From positions 60,643,029 to 60,707,028 of the forward strand of contig CM017562.1 of the NCBI GenBank assembly GCA_007844125.1: DNA of 64,000 nucleotides. The letters are read 5' to 3'. This document shows, one piece after another, positions 24,254 to 36,703 of the stretch. Position 1 is the stretch's first letter. Every line of letters begins with the position of its first letter. A program made the position numbers and the translations under genes. The notes beneath the pieces are model-generated. The model made no database searches. It had not been told where the DNA came from and saw only the letters and a list, made by a program, of their open reading frames with translations. This DNA comes from Sinonovacula constricta. Lineage: Eukaryota > Mollusca > Bivalvia > Cardiida > Solecurtidae.

Positions 24254-24912
24254 TTGATAGCGGAAACTAGACGAGTGTTTGTTTATTTCTGGCCATCGTC
24301 ATATTCCAATGATGTCTCACAAAAATTAAAGCTATCAGATGCAAAAAATTTAAAACAAACTGATAAGTTTTTTAAGACAACGTCTTCAAGTGAGCAGTGT
24401 AAGAAAGATCCCTACAATCAACCAAATGTGATTGATATTGCTGATAAAAATGAAAACAAAACTATCTAAAGTAGGCAATCTACATCCTGTGAAGAATCTC
24501 AGCTTGAATCAACATGCACTGGTAGTACAGTTACTGGCGCTGCAACATTTTCTTAACAGCAACAGTCGGCATGCAATACTGCATCAGTTATTGACTCCCA
24601 AGTAGTTCCAAATCAAAAGAAACAAAAACAGACACTTGTTGTTTCAAGAAACAAATTTATGAATCACTGTATACTTGGCTGTATTATAGTTCGTCCATAA
24701 AAGGCTACATTTGTAAATATTGTGAACTTAAGAAATGATGTTAATGTGTTCTGTGTTTCATGCGGCGTAGTGGTGGGTGATAATCCTTCAAGGAGAGTTG
24801 AATCTCACAATAACAGTGAAGGCATAAGGCATCTACTGAAAAATACACTTATATTAGGTGTCATGTCTATGTTATCCAAAAACGCTGGAAACAATTTTGT
24901 ATTCTTGGGCGG
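24254..24912 (+). pseudogene. Decayed TTF-type zinc-finger / hAT-transposase-like sequence
   Basis: Plus-strand fragments in different frames suggest one broken coding sequence. The first (24254-24469) has a polar KQTDKFFKTTSSSEQCKK stretch. A second frame (24661-24738) reads ESLYTWLYYSSSIKGYICKY and then C-E-L-K-K before a TGA. A Trp, a Ser-rich turn and Gly-x-x-Cys-x-x-Cys in this order is the pattern of the TTF zinc finger that precedes hAT-type transposases and their domesticated relatives. Later fragments (24722-24916) contain CVSCG. Several stops and frame changes exclude a working gene. It lies in kinesin-13 intron 1 on the opposite strand. Family assignment is inference from one short motif. 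Confidence 0.42.
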
Positions 24913-25896
24913 CTAAGTATATAAAGGTTGAGGGCCTGAGATACCTGTGATCTCTACAGTCTAGAAAATGTGTGTGATTAGGCCATTTCTTAACAGGTAC
25001 AGTCAAGAAAGAATGTATGACCGGGCTGAATGAGGGGGGGGGGGGTGCCTGGCCCCCATAGTGTACCACTGCCTTAGTGAACCAGGACACAGTTCTGATG
25101 AAGCCTACCACTTATATGTTATATAAGCCAATAAAATGTTTGATTCAGCTGTGTTATAGTATGGACAATGAACTATCCGATGATATATGAACAAATTACT
25201 GGATCCACAAAACATTATTTTGTCATCTTACTGTTTTGAATTTTAAACTAAACAAGTTAACACAGTAAACATATATACAAATGCTTTGTATGTGTGGTCC
25301 AAACAAAGAACAAAACAAAAACGATAGGGCCATGAATCTCAAAAATAACACCCTTCACATAAACTCTAATATACAAGTCTGTTAGTGGCATGATTCAACT
25401 TAAAATGTGACACTCAGGCAATGCTATCCTAAGGAAGTGGTGTGCTTTGTGTCCTACACTCTGCTTAGTTTGTCCATAAGATTTAATGAACATGCATGGA
25501 TGGACAGATTTAGTAGGTGTTTAAGACAGACGTAAAACATGTATTCATTGTCTAAATATGTCTAAGACTTATAATTTCAATATACAATTAAAAATCACCC
25601 TTGCAAATATAGACCTGTGACCAATGTTTAATCTGTCACAATAGTCAATACCCCACCCATCATTTTCAATACAAATGAGTCATCTGGCAATATCAATGAC
25701 AGAAATCCTTTAATAAAATGACATATTATCGTTACAACCAAATTTTATAAGTAACACCGTTATATCTATGAGCATAATGCATAATTTAATAAAAAGTGCC
25801 ATTTAACGCTAATTCGGTGTTTTGGCCGTGTATTATTTATGTTGGCAACAAAAATGGAGTCACCCATAGCCCAGTGACGGCTCTTTCAATACCTAC

Positions 25897-25951
25897 CATC
25901 TGTACGCTGAATGTCAACATTTATTCCAATTTTGAACAGACTAAGATCCAT
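25897..25951 (-). CDS. KIF2: Kinesin-13 (KIF2-type), start exon
   Basis: On the minus strand an ATG at 25951-25949 opens an 18-codon exon encoding MDLSLFKIGINVDIQRTD plus the first base of Gly-19, followed by donor GTAGGT at 25896-25891. Splicing in phase 1 to 18666 gives QRTDG/RIHSAV, which matches the start of KIF2 proteins (KIF2A has IKRSDG/RIHQA; KIF2C has IQRSNG/LIHSA). The match on both sides of the splice and the phase agreement make the start secure. The four exons give residues 1-111 over about 19 kb. A transcription start somewhere in 25952-26300 is likely, but no core promoter motif could be singled out. Confidence 0.85.
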
Positions 25952-28601
25952 TGTTTTGATCTAATTAGTACAGTTTTCTTTTCGATAGATACAAGATTTC
26001 TACACATTTGCTGTAACAGACATTCATTTCATTCGGATCAGCTCCGAGTCCGTTAAGAATTTCAAAAAGAGAGAGTGCGCATGTGCGAGACTACTGTCAT
26101 TTCAAAAATGTAGGGTCATCAAGCGAATTAGGTACGAAACATATCAAGCCGAACTTGACACTAGCAGGAAGCAAACAATCGGGATTTTTTAGTGGGTCCA
26201 TCAGCAATTCATAGAACTTATTTCTTATATGTATGTTGACAGATAAAAAAGCTCCTCGTTACGGACTTCGTCATGAGATCTAATGTACAAATTGTCATTG
26301 TTAGAAAGGAAAAGTTTGCAACGGAAGATTTAACAAACACTGTAACTAAAATAGTTAACATTGATAGTTATTTACCAACATCACATGAAGAAATCCGAGT
26401 CGACACTACATCAAGATATAACCTACTTTCAAACAGTAGATCTATGCATTGCATGAAAATAGGCGTTTTTCAAAGAAGATGAATAGATTAAAACATCTTT
26501 AATGGGTGTCTTATCGACAGGTTTGGGGCCTCTTACCTTCAATATTTTTGGAGAAATACATATTTAATTTCATTGCCAAAATCCAAAGTAAAAAGCAGTG
26601 CTGATAAAACATTCATATTAAGATAAATATATTCATTAACTGAAAACTGTTTTTGAAAATGAAAGCTCCACTGGTTTAATTACATTCTTCTAAATCATTA
26701 CAAAATTTAAGGTAGATGCTATCAGCATAGAATGAAACACTAGTGATAACTGCCTAGTACAGAGATCGTCGCTAACTGACGTTTATGTTTATCGACTGTT
26801 GGAAACAAAGTCTGCCAAGCACAATAATGCATTGGCAAGAGTGTGCCAAAGTTTATACATATAATTTTTATATGTTCCGTTGGACATTTATGAAGTAAAC
26901 CAAACACTTTTTAAGAGATAAGCTGCAATATATAGAAATAAAACCTGTCTTTAGTGACTTTACCTCCAATTACACACACATGTAGTTTATAACAAAAGGT
27001 TAAGATGCCAATCCTACATGTAAATGGGTTAGGACAGATAGCTTAGGCATTGGGGTATTTAAATGCCTCCAAAATCTCAACAAAATTATTACCAATTTAC
27101 CTACAGTAATTGATTTCCGTTAAAAGGAACCATATAGACAATGGATGTACATAGGTGTAAAATAAAGAGTTACAGTGAAAAGTGTTGATGAGACCAGCCA
27201 GGTCTGGAACAGCTTACCAAAAGTCGTGCAAACCATTGATTTTGGCGAGGAACTGGAGTTGTTTCCAGTCCTGCAGATGTTCCTTGGGCATTTAAACATT
27301 TATATTATTAATCTCATTTCAATTCTCTCGACTTTGTATGGCATTGCATTGTTGCATTAATTATTGCATTCTTAATTGCATCAATTTATTCAATCATTCA
27401 AATTATTTAATTATCAACTTCCTTTAGAAACCTATCATATTCATGCTGTTGATTATTCTGTAAGAAAGTACACGTTTGTTCGAAGGTGGACACGCGTTTG
27501 AAGGTGTACTATTTAAGCTTGCTAAATATTATGGTAAAAAACGTTTTCTTTCATAACAACAATGACGTCTGTCCAATACTTATGCTTGTAAAAAATAAAA
27601 GGTAAACATAGGCCGATCGAATGTTTAATAAATGCCAAAGTTATTAAATTATCGTGTTTAAATATGCTCTGATTTGTTCTTAATATCTGTTAACCCGTCA
27701 GTTTCAAATTTAAACATGATCATTTCATCCGCTTAGATAGACATTACGAAATCAAAATTGATGACAACTGGCAAACAATAGAAAATGAAAAGCACTATAA
27801 ACCCTTTAGAAACGATAAGAATGACAAGATAAAGAACGATAACGATATACATTTATTCGCCGGGTTCTCCAATAAGTTATCCCCCTTTGTAAAAAAATAT
27901 TGTGGATAAAAAGGATTCTGACACAATCTAAGAAAACGAGTATGCGTTTTAATAAGTATATACATGTTTTGTCACAGTGTATGAAGTTTTACATACAAAC
28001 AAAATAAGAAAAGAAAAAATATGCATGATTAGCCATGAAACCACTTCGCTTAACATCAGCACTTCTAATAATTCTTCCAACAGCATATTATGTGGACAAA
28101 ACACATGAAACAAAAAATAATATATTACTTATAATAAACGTAAATGAAATACAAAAACTAACACTCACTGTGGGAAGAAGTGTTTGACAATAAAGAATAA
28201 GTGACATCAGGGTAATATCGAAGAAATTAAGTAAATAGTGTAGAGCCAGATCAGCCAGCTATCAACGGTAGCCTTCTGATATATAAGGATCTACAGTTAT
28301 TGCTGCCGTAGTCTTCATTTCACAACAATTTACCACGTATTTGCATATATCAAATACATGTAACGATAGAATATATGAACTATTTGGTGTTACTTTTTGA
28401 CTCTATGCTTAGTTTTGCCTTTACCTATAGGACTCTTTGTTTCACTACTTCAATGGTTATGGCAGTCTAATCCATCACATTTTCGATTTGATTGTTCATC
28501 TATTTCTAATCAAACCTGCGTATATGGAAGCTGACTCATTGTGTTAGCTTCGTGGTAAAGACAGAACCCTAAAACGCATCCGTTCATCTTGCAATCTTGC
28601 T

Positions 28602-29301
28602 TTAAAGGGGGTATCAAACAGTGTGCCAATATCTAATATAGTACGTATATCTTACCCTTATTTTGGAGATTCTTTTGCATTACTTCTGCATGAACGTATA
28701 CTTTAGTTTAAGTAAAGGTTGTTTACAACATTACATCAAGTGTTAGGCAGTACAAATCAGAAAATATATCGCTTTATTTTATATCACTTAATCCATTATT
28801 TCCAAATATATAAATGAGCACGATGGGGATTTCAGCTAAAATAGGTATCGAAGTCAGAGGTTATTACCCGGATGATCATCACATATCGCGATCGCAAATG
28901 TCAATCGTAAAACTTCGGGTATTTCCGTATGGTTCGTAAAATACACCTCGTACATAGCTCTAGAATACACCAAAGTGCGTCGCCTGAGTTATGAAACAGT
29001 GTCCGTTCGCGAGAAAGTAACAAATTATATATATATCATTTAGTTGAGTATATCTTGCAATAACAACGATTTTTTTTATCAATACAATCTATATGACTTA
29101 CGGAAAATTGAAAAGTCAACTTGCAGCGTGGTTAAAATCGATAATACCTGTTTGCAATGACGAGTTTATGTTTCACTTTTTTCTCACATATCTGGGGGAT
29201 CATTGAAAATTATTCTGCACGACATTTTAGGTAACAATAACTAATTTGGCTATTTGAGGAAAAAAAATAGTGTAAACTCTCGGATACCTCCTAAACTCAA
29301 G
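28602..29301. mobile_element. Short-TIR element, copy 2 (~700 bp)
   Basis: The left end CTTTAAAGGGGGTATCAAAC and the right end, whose complement reads CTTGAGTTTAGGAGGTATCC, are imperfect inverted repeats. The interior shares the motif GATGGGGATTTCAGCTAAA (about 28822) with the copy at 29976-30320. Boundaries are approximate. Confidence 0.45.
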
Positions 29302-29975
29302 GAAGCTACCGTTGGCGCCATGTCGAAGTATTTCGTCTGATTGCTGATGCTATAAAGACTGTAAGGAAACGGAAAAGAAGCCCTAAAGTTGCAAGGACAA
29401 ATTTTATTGTCGCTGCGCGGCGTCTGTATGTAATCGTTTCTGGTAAAGTTTTATGTATGGCGCCATGTTCTTAAACAAGTGAAGTGCGACACTTCATGCA
29501 TCGAACATTGTTAGAATTTATAGCTATTTATTAGCTATATATTATTATTAGCTATATATTATTGTGGTCACGTTGGCGAAATACAGACATATTTGGTTTA
29601 ACTTAACTTTGATGCGTATACACAGATAGTATTCAACCAACATATTTTGGTGTTAGCTGACTACTACCATGGACATCAGGAGATTTTAGAGGGCACATTT
29701 CGAGTAAACAATATTGTTTCGCCTTTTATGAAATATATTATATTTGCCTTAAGTGTCTTTAGGCAATATCTGGTATAAGTCGCATGACATTTTGACATCT
29801 ATACTGTATTTCTTTATGAGAAACTAAAGTGTATTATGCCGTAATTTCGCCGACTTTTTGTTGCTGTCTTCTTGATTCACAAACGAATACTCTGTGAATG
29901 ACGTAAGTCTCAAATGGCCAATGTAATCGCTTATGTTCTTTTGATGCTAGACCGATACATTTAAAACAATATGAA

Positions 29976-30320
29976 CTTTAAGGTGGTATCCGAAGAATCC
30001 GACGACTCGCCTGTATGTAATACCCTAGTTTACATGTAACGATCGCAAACAATTGCCTTTAGGTATTTGACAATGGAAACAGACCATTGTACTGTCTTGG
30101 GACAAATCTTATCACAAATTCGATTTTCTAAGCTATTTTTGGACGCAATGGGGATTTCTGCTAAATACAGATTTTGATTCTGAAGGGAAAACGTTACTTT
30201 TCAATAACATAATTTTGTGACCTTATTATTGTTAATTATTTAGCAAGACCTATGAACTTAACCATGCAGTGGTTGTACTGTTTTTATTCATGTCTCAGAT
30301 TGTCAGATACCATCTTTAAG
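29976..30320. mobile_element. Short-TIR element, copy 3 (345 bp)
   Basis: The left end CTTTAAGGTGGTATCCGA and the right end, whose complement reads CTTAAAGATGGTATCTGACA, are the clearest termini of the family. The interior has CAATGGGGATTTCTGCTAAA (about 30147), matching copy 2. No coding potential. Confidence 0.55.
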
Positions 30321-31219
30321 AGAGACATCGACTAAGCTAACTTTTAACCTTTTATCGAAACACATCATCATCGTTATTTAACGCATCAACATTAAACTAC
30401 GAACAAAAACCTGCCATCAACATTTCAACCCACACACCGAATGCATTGTCCTGTTTGTCACCAGGGGCTTGTTCAAGTGGTTTTGATAAATCGTCAGTAG
30501 TTCTACCAAACTGACAAATGTATCCAGCGCTTTAATCTACATTGTCGCCACCCGGGAGTCCATGTTTGTTGAGTTTATTGAAAAGGGTAGCAAAACAGAT
30601 GTAAATGTGTTTCAGAGCAGACTCTTTATATAGATACCCAGGTTTTCCGGTCGAGTGGATTTTCGATTAATAAGTTATGTACAAGCGACTGCGACGTCGC
30701 AGGAAAGTCAATAGCAGGGGAGAGCGCTTGTACTCGGACGTGTTCGGACACATCCTTGATTAAAGCACATGAGTTTAAGCCGGTTGTTGTACACAGCAAA
30801 CCACCAGTAAAGGTATCGACCACTCATAGCTACGAGTTTGTAGATATGGAAAGGTATTTTTAAGTACCTTGTGGTAGGAATATATAACATTTAAGCCGGT
30901 GAATGGATTAAATATGGCGTGTAGTTACATATGCTTTCGAATGGTGTGTTCAACTCGAGTAGGCACTGTGAAGGAATATTTTAGTTAAATGATTGACCGG
31001 AAAAATAATCGATAAATGGAAACAGGGTAAACACGGGACTGTAAAATACTATGTCGGGATCACGGGTAGCTCAGTGTCAAGCTAATCTCGTTAAGGTACG
31101 ATAAAAGTGTGATAAAATGACATAGAACTAAAAAGTGGTCTCTATCAAACAGTCAAAACAACTCAATATGAAATTAGAAAATGTGATATCTTCTATTTAA
31201 ATGAGGTGAAAGAGTGGAT

Positions 31220-31589
31220 ATGTACACAATGTCAGATAGCGGTGATGTCAGAAAACAAGGCTCGTACCAGAGAAGTCAAGGCGTGCTTCCGGATAATTGT
31301 AGCAGTAACGATGAACCATCTTTCGTATGGGAAGAAAAGGTGCATACCCTAAAGGAAATTATCACTAATGGAAAATATCCATGTGTGGTGAAAGTAACAA
31401 GTGGAAATGTGTCTTACTACGAACGAAAAAGCAAAACGGTTGTCACTTCCAGTGGCGATGACTATGTGCTGCACGTGCTTGAGCCGAGGAGGAGAAAAGT
31501 TGTCGTGGCAACTAAAATGCACTGGGAACGACGCACAGGGGATTACTCGCCAACTGACAAACAGGTGGAAATAGACGTTGCCCAAAAAG
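31220..31589 (+). CDS. GAREM: GAREM-family adaptor, coding exon 1 (N-terminal half of CABIT domain)
   Basis: Starts at ATG 31220; a second in-frame ATG at 31229 is an equally possible start, and the open frame extends slightly upstream without another ATG. Encodes residues 1-123 plus the first base of Gly-124 and ends at AAAG/GTAATA in phase 1. After a polar lead of about 35 residues comes the beginning of a CABIT domain: a strand-turn pattern including TLKEIITNGKYPCVVKVTSG, a DDYVLHVLE segment and basic strands. Joined to 44230 it reads QKG/WFEVLPDNG, mirroring the strand before LLEQDRD in human GAREM1. GAREM proteins are cytoplasmic adaptors that bind GRB2 and SHP2 downstream of EGF receptor and promote ERK signalling. 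The frame continues past the donor to a TAA at 31628-31630, so an unspliced message would encode only a truncated CABIT fragment. Confidence 0.82.
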
Positions 31590-33854
31590 GTAATACTACA
31601 GTACATACTGACAGTGAACTAGATTTCTAACGTTTTATCAGCGTCGATCGACGTCACCTTCGCCATTACCATCGCTCTCACCATCGTGGTCACTCTCACT
31701 CCTTCTCAGCATAAACATCAGCATCATCAGTAGCAGCCTGATGCTTCAACTGCAGCACATATACTTTACGACATTTTCTTGTGAATCACATCTATAAATT
31801 TATATCTATATATTTGTTTCTTTATGTACATATTACACATACTCATTATTATAATTAATTTTATGATCAATACAGATACTACCACAGGGACTGAGTTGCA
31901 AACGTCTCCTAACGGACATTCTAAATCATCGTGTAATTTGCTTTACTTATAAGTTTTACACAAGCCCAAACCGAAGCGTCCTGACTGATCAAATGTACAC
32001 TACGAGAAGATTGGCAAAATCTTGTTAAAATAAATCTGAATTTAAGAAGTAAATCTTTCTATTTGCAAAGTGCATTATTCTGGAAACATTTTGTACCTCG
32101 AAAGTTTTGATTAATGTTCCAATTTTAGAACTTACTGAAAACAGCTAAGGACGGTTTTGTGCATCGGTAAAAATGGTCATTTACAAGTCGTTGTATTTAA
32201 ACATGCATTAAGTTGGGTAAAAACGATGGTTGGTTATATGAACATATTATAAAATGTATCTTTTAGAAGCATAAACATACATGCTGAAATCAGTTTTATA
32301 AAGATTAACATGTACTGTCAAACGTCACAAGAAAATGGTGTTGTCGAACTTGATACAGAGTATAATTTGATTGGTATTGGTATTATTTCGCATGTGCATT
32401 TGTACTGGACGCAAAGTAACTATTTGTAATACAAAATTTTATATCTACATCAGGATGAAGGTATATAGACGTGTCTTCAGACACATATCTGAACTGTACA
32501 AAGTGCTGGCATGTCTAGGTTTATGCCGGACTATGTGTCTCTCGATCTCCTTGTGCATCTGTAATTATTTACAATGCGGTCCTCAGTCGTTATTTGCATT
32601 GTTTGATAATTGGGTTTCAATTGTCCAGCGCTGTTATCACCCGATGTCAGGGGTCACATCAACACCGAATCACACATCTACCATTGTGATCTCTCTTAAG
32701 GTTCCCATGAAACTCGCATCTCATGAAAGGCTATTACAAATACATCGAAATAATGGCACTCGCTTCGGGCAACATGACAATTGACCAATTTATACAAGTA
32801 TTGTGAGATCTATATGTTGTTTGCACAATGGTTTTCGGGGGCTTTGGTTTAAATGAAAGTTGAATCCCATATGTAATAAAACAGAGAAACATGTGCTTGT
32901 TGCAGTTATTCAACTGACAGATGGTCAAATATTCTATTTAAATGTAGGACATAATATGCAAATTGGCGTTGCTTTACTGAAATCTTGTATGTACTTTATA
33001 GTGGTATTGAAAGTCGTCCTGAATGTAAAAAAATCAAACGTCTTCATAAATAATGTGTCAATCTAGAATATATGCGACTTTTTTCTCACCAAATAATGCT
33101 ACATCAATACATAAAGTAAAAACGGACTTTTTGAAACATTCACATTACCAGCCCTGAAACATCAAATATGAAACAAGATTGATCGCATCTATTTTACCAC
33201 CACATACAACTTTGTCATTTGTTATGCTTAGTTATTTGTTATTGTGAATTGTTATTCACTATGTTAAAGGTCATATAAGATCCACAAATCACTTTTACTA
33301 AACATTTTCCTTGTCATTAAAGTACTAAAAGGCAGTGAAAATGTAACATACAGCTGAAGAATATCCAACAAAAGTTAAAGTTGCTTTGAAATTTGAGATT
33401 GTAGGTTCGAATCCCCGCATGGGCACATATAGTCAACTCTAAGTCTACCGCTTCTCTTTTACCGTTAATTTTGTGTCCGTAATGTCAGATTTAGGAAGAA
33501 CAGACGTATTTTTGTTGTTCTTTTTTAAATATATCATTTATTGAGTGAAGCATGTTTAATCTTATAATATGGTACCTGGTAATTCAACGTTGAAAAAATC
33601 TTAACCCTGTATTTATATCTTTATTTTATCGAAAGAAATGAAGAGTATCTAAGGTATATGACATATTGAACATTTCTGAACACGTTAAAATCAATCGGGC
33701 ATTTTAAACAGAAAGATGGAGAAGTAGTCTTTTTAAATGGGTTGGCTGATGCTAACTACTTAACACATAATTGGGAAAGTTTAAACCTAGAAACATCGTT
33801 GCTTTGTTCAAGATTGTGCTAATTTTTAAATTCTGTCAAGCAGACTCGATATAT

Positions 33855-34110
33855 CTTTAATGTGGTATCCGACAGCCTATATCAAATACATGTTACAATG
33901 TCTTACTTTTGTTTGGCGGAAATGGTACTATATTTCCGAAAAAACAACAACAAAAACCCCACTTTCAAAACTTTTTGAACACTACATCTTTTATAAGACA
34001 TTACAGATCATGTTATAATTCGCTCTGAATGTTTACTTTCATTCAGATCTATATAGATAAGCACGGTGGCGCACTACACATAGCACAAACTGTCGGATGA
34101 CACCTTCAAA
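33855..34110. mobile_element. Short-TIR element, copy 4 (256 bp)
   Basis: The left end CTTTAATGTGGTATCCGACA and the right end, whose complement reads TTTGAAGGTGTCATCCGACA, are inverted repeats of the same type as copies 1-3. The interior is AT-rich and not coding. Confidence 0.5.
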
Positions 34111-36516
34111 CTCAAAACACTAACTTTGATATGTGTCAGGTGTAACGGTCGGGTGACAGTGTCCCCTCCATTCTGTCGCAAATTGGTGTATCTTTTTACA
34201 TTTTTAAAATGAGATAGAGACTGATAAGATACAATAGAAAAAGCTCCTTATTTAGATTCAACCAGGTTGCAGATAGCTGGAAGATACAAATATAGTTGGT
34301 GACCTAGTTTTCCTTTCTTATGTATGTCACGAAACGTGTTGTTGCTATAAGTACTGTTACCTTTGTTGTGGAAGTTATCAAATACAATCTTTTTGCTGTA
34401 TGTAAAATCATCATATCATGTAGGTAATTTAAACCTTAATTAAAATAGACACTTTCGACGAAGAACGGATATGAGACAACACTTCTGCTATGGATGGTGA
34501 TTTAATGACTGACTAACCTCGTGGTGTTTTTGCCCTTAGGTGACATCGACTTCCATTGATTGAACCTGTAATCGTTATATCAATAGAAGGACGGCTAGTC
34601 GAAAATAATTACATTGAAGGCTGCAGTTATCGCGATGTCCATGTAAAATCGTTAATTTGGCAGACGGATTCTGTGTGCTTATGCATCCTTGTCAAGAAAC
34701 GTAGGTAGTCGGTTTTTTGCTATAACCCCTGTATTAGAAATAGACAACATCAAACCTTCAGGAGATAGAGTATCAAAATCAAAATCCGATACTGTATGTA
34801 TAGGGTTTCATTTAAGTAATCGTGATGTGACTGCACAATAAGCACAGCAGACACCACAGAGACCTGTCTGATCAGATTCTACACTTTTTTTTTTTTTGCT
34901 GTCCGCCTCTATCTCTCCTTCTCATACTCAAACGTTTATTGCATCAACCGTACAGTGTTTATAGCAAACATGTTTAACAAATACAGCGAAGCGTTGACAA
35001 AGACTAGCAAAAGCTTTCAAGACAATATGAAATTTTTAACAGAGTGTAATAATGAACATAATCATAATAACAAATTTACTTTCTTACGTATTTCTATTAA
35101 GGTTTGTGTTGTATATGTACGTGTACTTGTACATGTCAATTACACTAATTGTGGAATCCTGACTCATGAAATTAATCATTTTTTGATGCGTTGGCCATGA
35201 TTGAAAATATCGCTTTAAGTATTTCTTTCGCAAATTTGAAAACTTTAGACATTTAGGTAAAATGTCAGTAGGCGTTGTTAGCTTTTTACAAAGCTGTAAG
35301 CAAACACCTAACAATTAAGTAAAATTGTGCTCACACGCAGCATGTTCAACTGGTAAAGGTTTACATAGATTTTAAAATTGATAAGCCCTGGGAATGACCA
35401 AATAGCATTTACAAAAACGGATGCAGCAGTTTTAAATAACAGTATACTGTATTGACATACATTAAAATCACTATTTTATCCATAAAAACTTGATTTTAAC
35501 TCCAAGATTCTTGGGCGACCCACCTGGCTTCATTTCATTACAAAGCAAAACGTGTTTACATAAAACACGTCTATGTGAGATCGGGGGAATACATCAAATA
35601 AATAAGTAACAATGCTATTTGAAGAAACCATTGTACGAATAACATGTTACAAACGATGTCTCAACATTTCCCCGTATCACTATCAAAACAACAGAAGAAG
35701 CACGCGGATTTTCTTATAAGCATGAAGTATAGTATAGAGACGAGATCAGGCCTTCCTAATATCATATTATCTTTTAACAAACCATACACTAAATATGGGT
35801 TATAATATTACCACGGCTCATAAAAAGCGAGCAGAGAACACAAAAACAATGTTATCTTAATACATGTTATGTATTAATATAACCGTGGGAACATTAATGA
35901 ATGAGGGATTATGGCGCACATATGTAGACATATAGCATTATGCTTCACGCCCCACGGAGTATCGGTTAAAGATTACGTCCAACAGTCGGTTTAAACATAC
36001 AGAATGCAGAATATTGAACATAGGTGCTACCACCATACGTGGTGTGTTGCTTTATGTTTAGTTAAATGAAAATGCACGAATAATGTTCTTTTAAGCATCC
36101 AAAAACACCGATGTTCTTGTTTGTTTGATTTAATGTCCTCTGTACGAACCTATTCCTTTGGTAACCTAGTTAAGTTAAGCATTACCTCCCAGGACATAAC
36201 TTTCAACAAATAGGGTCGAGGCATTCCGATTGTCTTAAGTTAGGCCTATAATACGCATGAACAACAGACATCTGCCTTTATGATCAGGTGGAGAGATTGA
36301 TGAATTGCTATTTAGATGATTACTTTTTCCTGTTCTACTGGTTACATGTTATGTTGTGATTATTGTTTTACAAGTGGTTAGTAGTCTTGTTTTAATTACA
36401 CAATTAGCATGTTAATATCAATGACAAAACAAATGCAGGAAATTCGCCGACCCGTACCTTTAAGTCAAACAAGCGTAAATTTATCAAACGACATCAAACA
36501 ATGTACTCTTATTTAT

Positions 36517-36703
36517 GGTTGTACGATGATCATGGTTGTACGATGCTCATGGTTGTACAATGTTCATGGTTGTCGATGTTCATGGTTGTACGATGATCAT
36601 GGTTGTACGATGTTCATGTTTGTACGATGATCATGGTTGTACGATGATCATGGTTGTACGATACGATGATCATGGTTGTACGATGTTCATGGTTGTACGA
36701 TGT
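36517..36703. repeat. 17-bp tandem repeat, about 11 units
   Basis: Units of GGTTGTACGATGATCAT with single-base variants (GATGTTCAT, GATGCTCAT, one unit lacking an A, one with a 5-bp internal duplication ACGAT). The unit contains the palindrome ATGATCAT. The two overlapping predicted peptides here come from the period only. Confidence 0.95.

Larger units (their letters stand above)
18667..25896 (-). other. Kinesin-13 intron 1
   Basis: A 7.2-kb phase-1 intron between the start exon and exon 2. It contains a SINE with a nested MITE (21143-21655), a possible short-TIR element (23064-23482) and a broken zinc-finger/transposase-like sequence (24254-24912). The rest is AT-rich without recognised features, apart from a poly-G run near 25035. 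Confidence 0.6.
25952..31219. other. Head-to-head intergenic interval between kinesin-13 and GAREM
   Basis: 5.3 kb separates two divergently transcribed genes. It contains both 5' flanks and two copies of a short-TIR element (28602-29301 and 29976-30320). Short open frames such as 26273-26482 (plus) and 30626-30890 (minus) have no family resemblance and no splice support. Confidence 0.6.

Noticed and set aside
26273..26482. 69-codon plus-strand frame just upstream of the kinesin-13 start
   Set aside because: Plausible composition, but no homology that I recognise and no clear donor or acceptor, so it cannot be distinguished from chance.
32371..32784. 137-codon plus-strand frame in the GAREM intron
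   Set aside because: Its apparent start is a non-ATG codon, its composition is like translated AT-rich DNA, and there are no motifs or splice signals linking it to neighbours.
33380..33430. B-box-like GTAGGTTCGAATCCCCGCAT
   Set aside because: No matching A-box or acceptor stem upstream. At most a scrap of a SINE.
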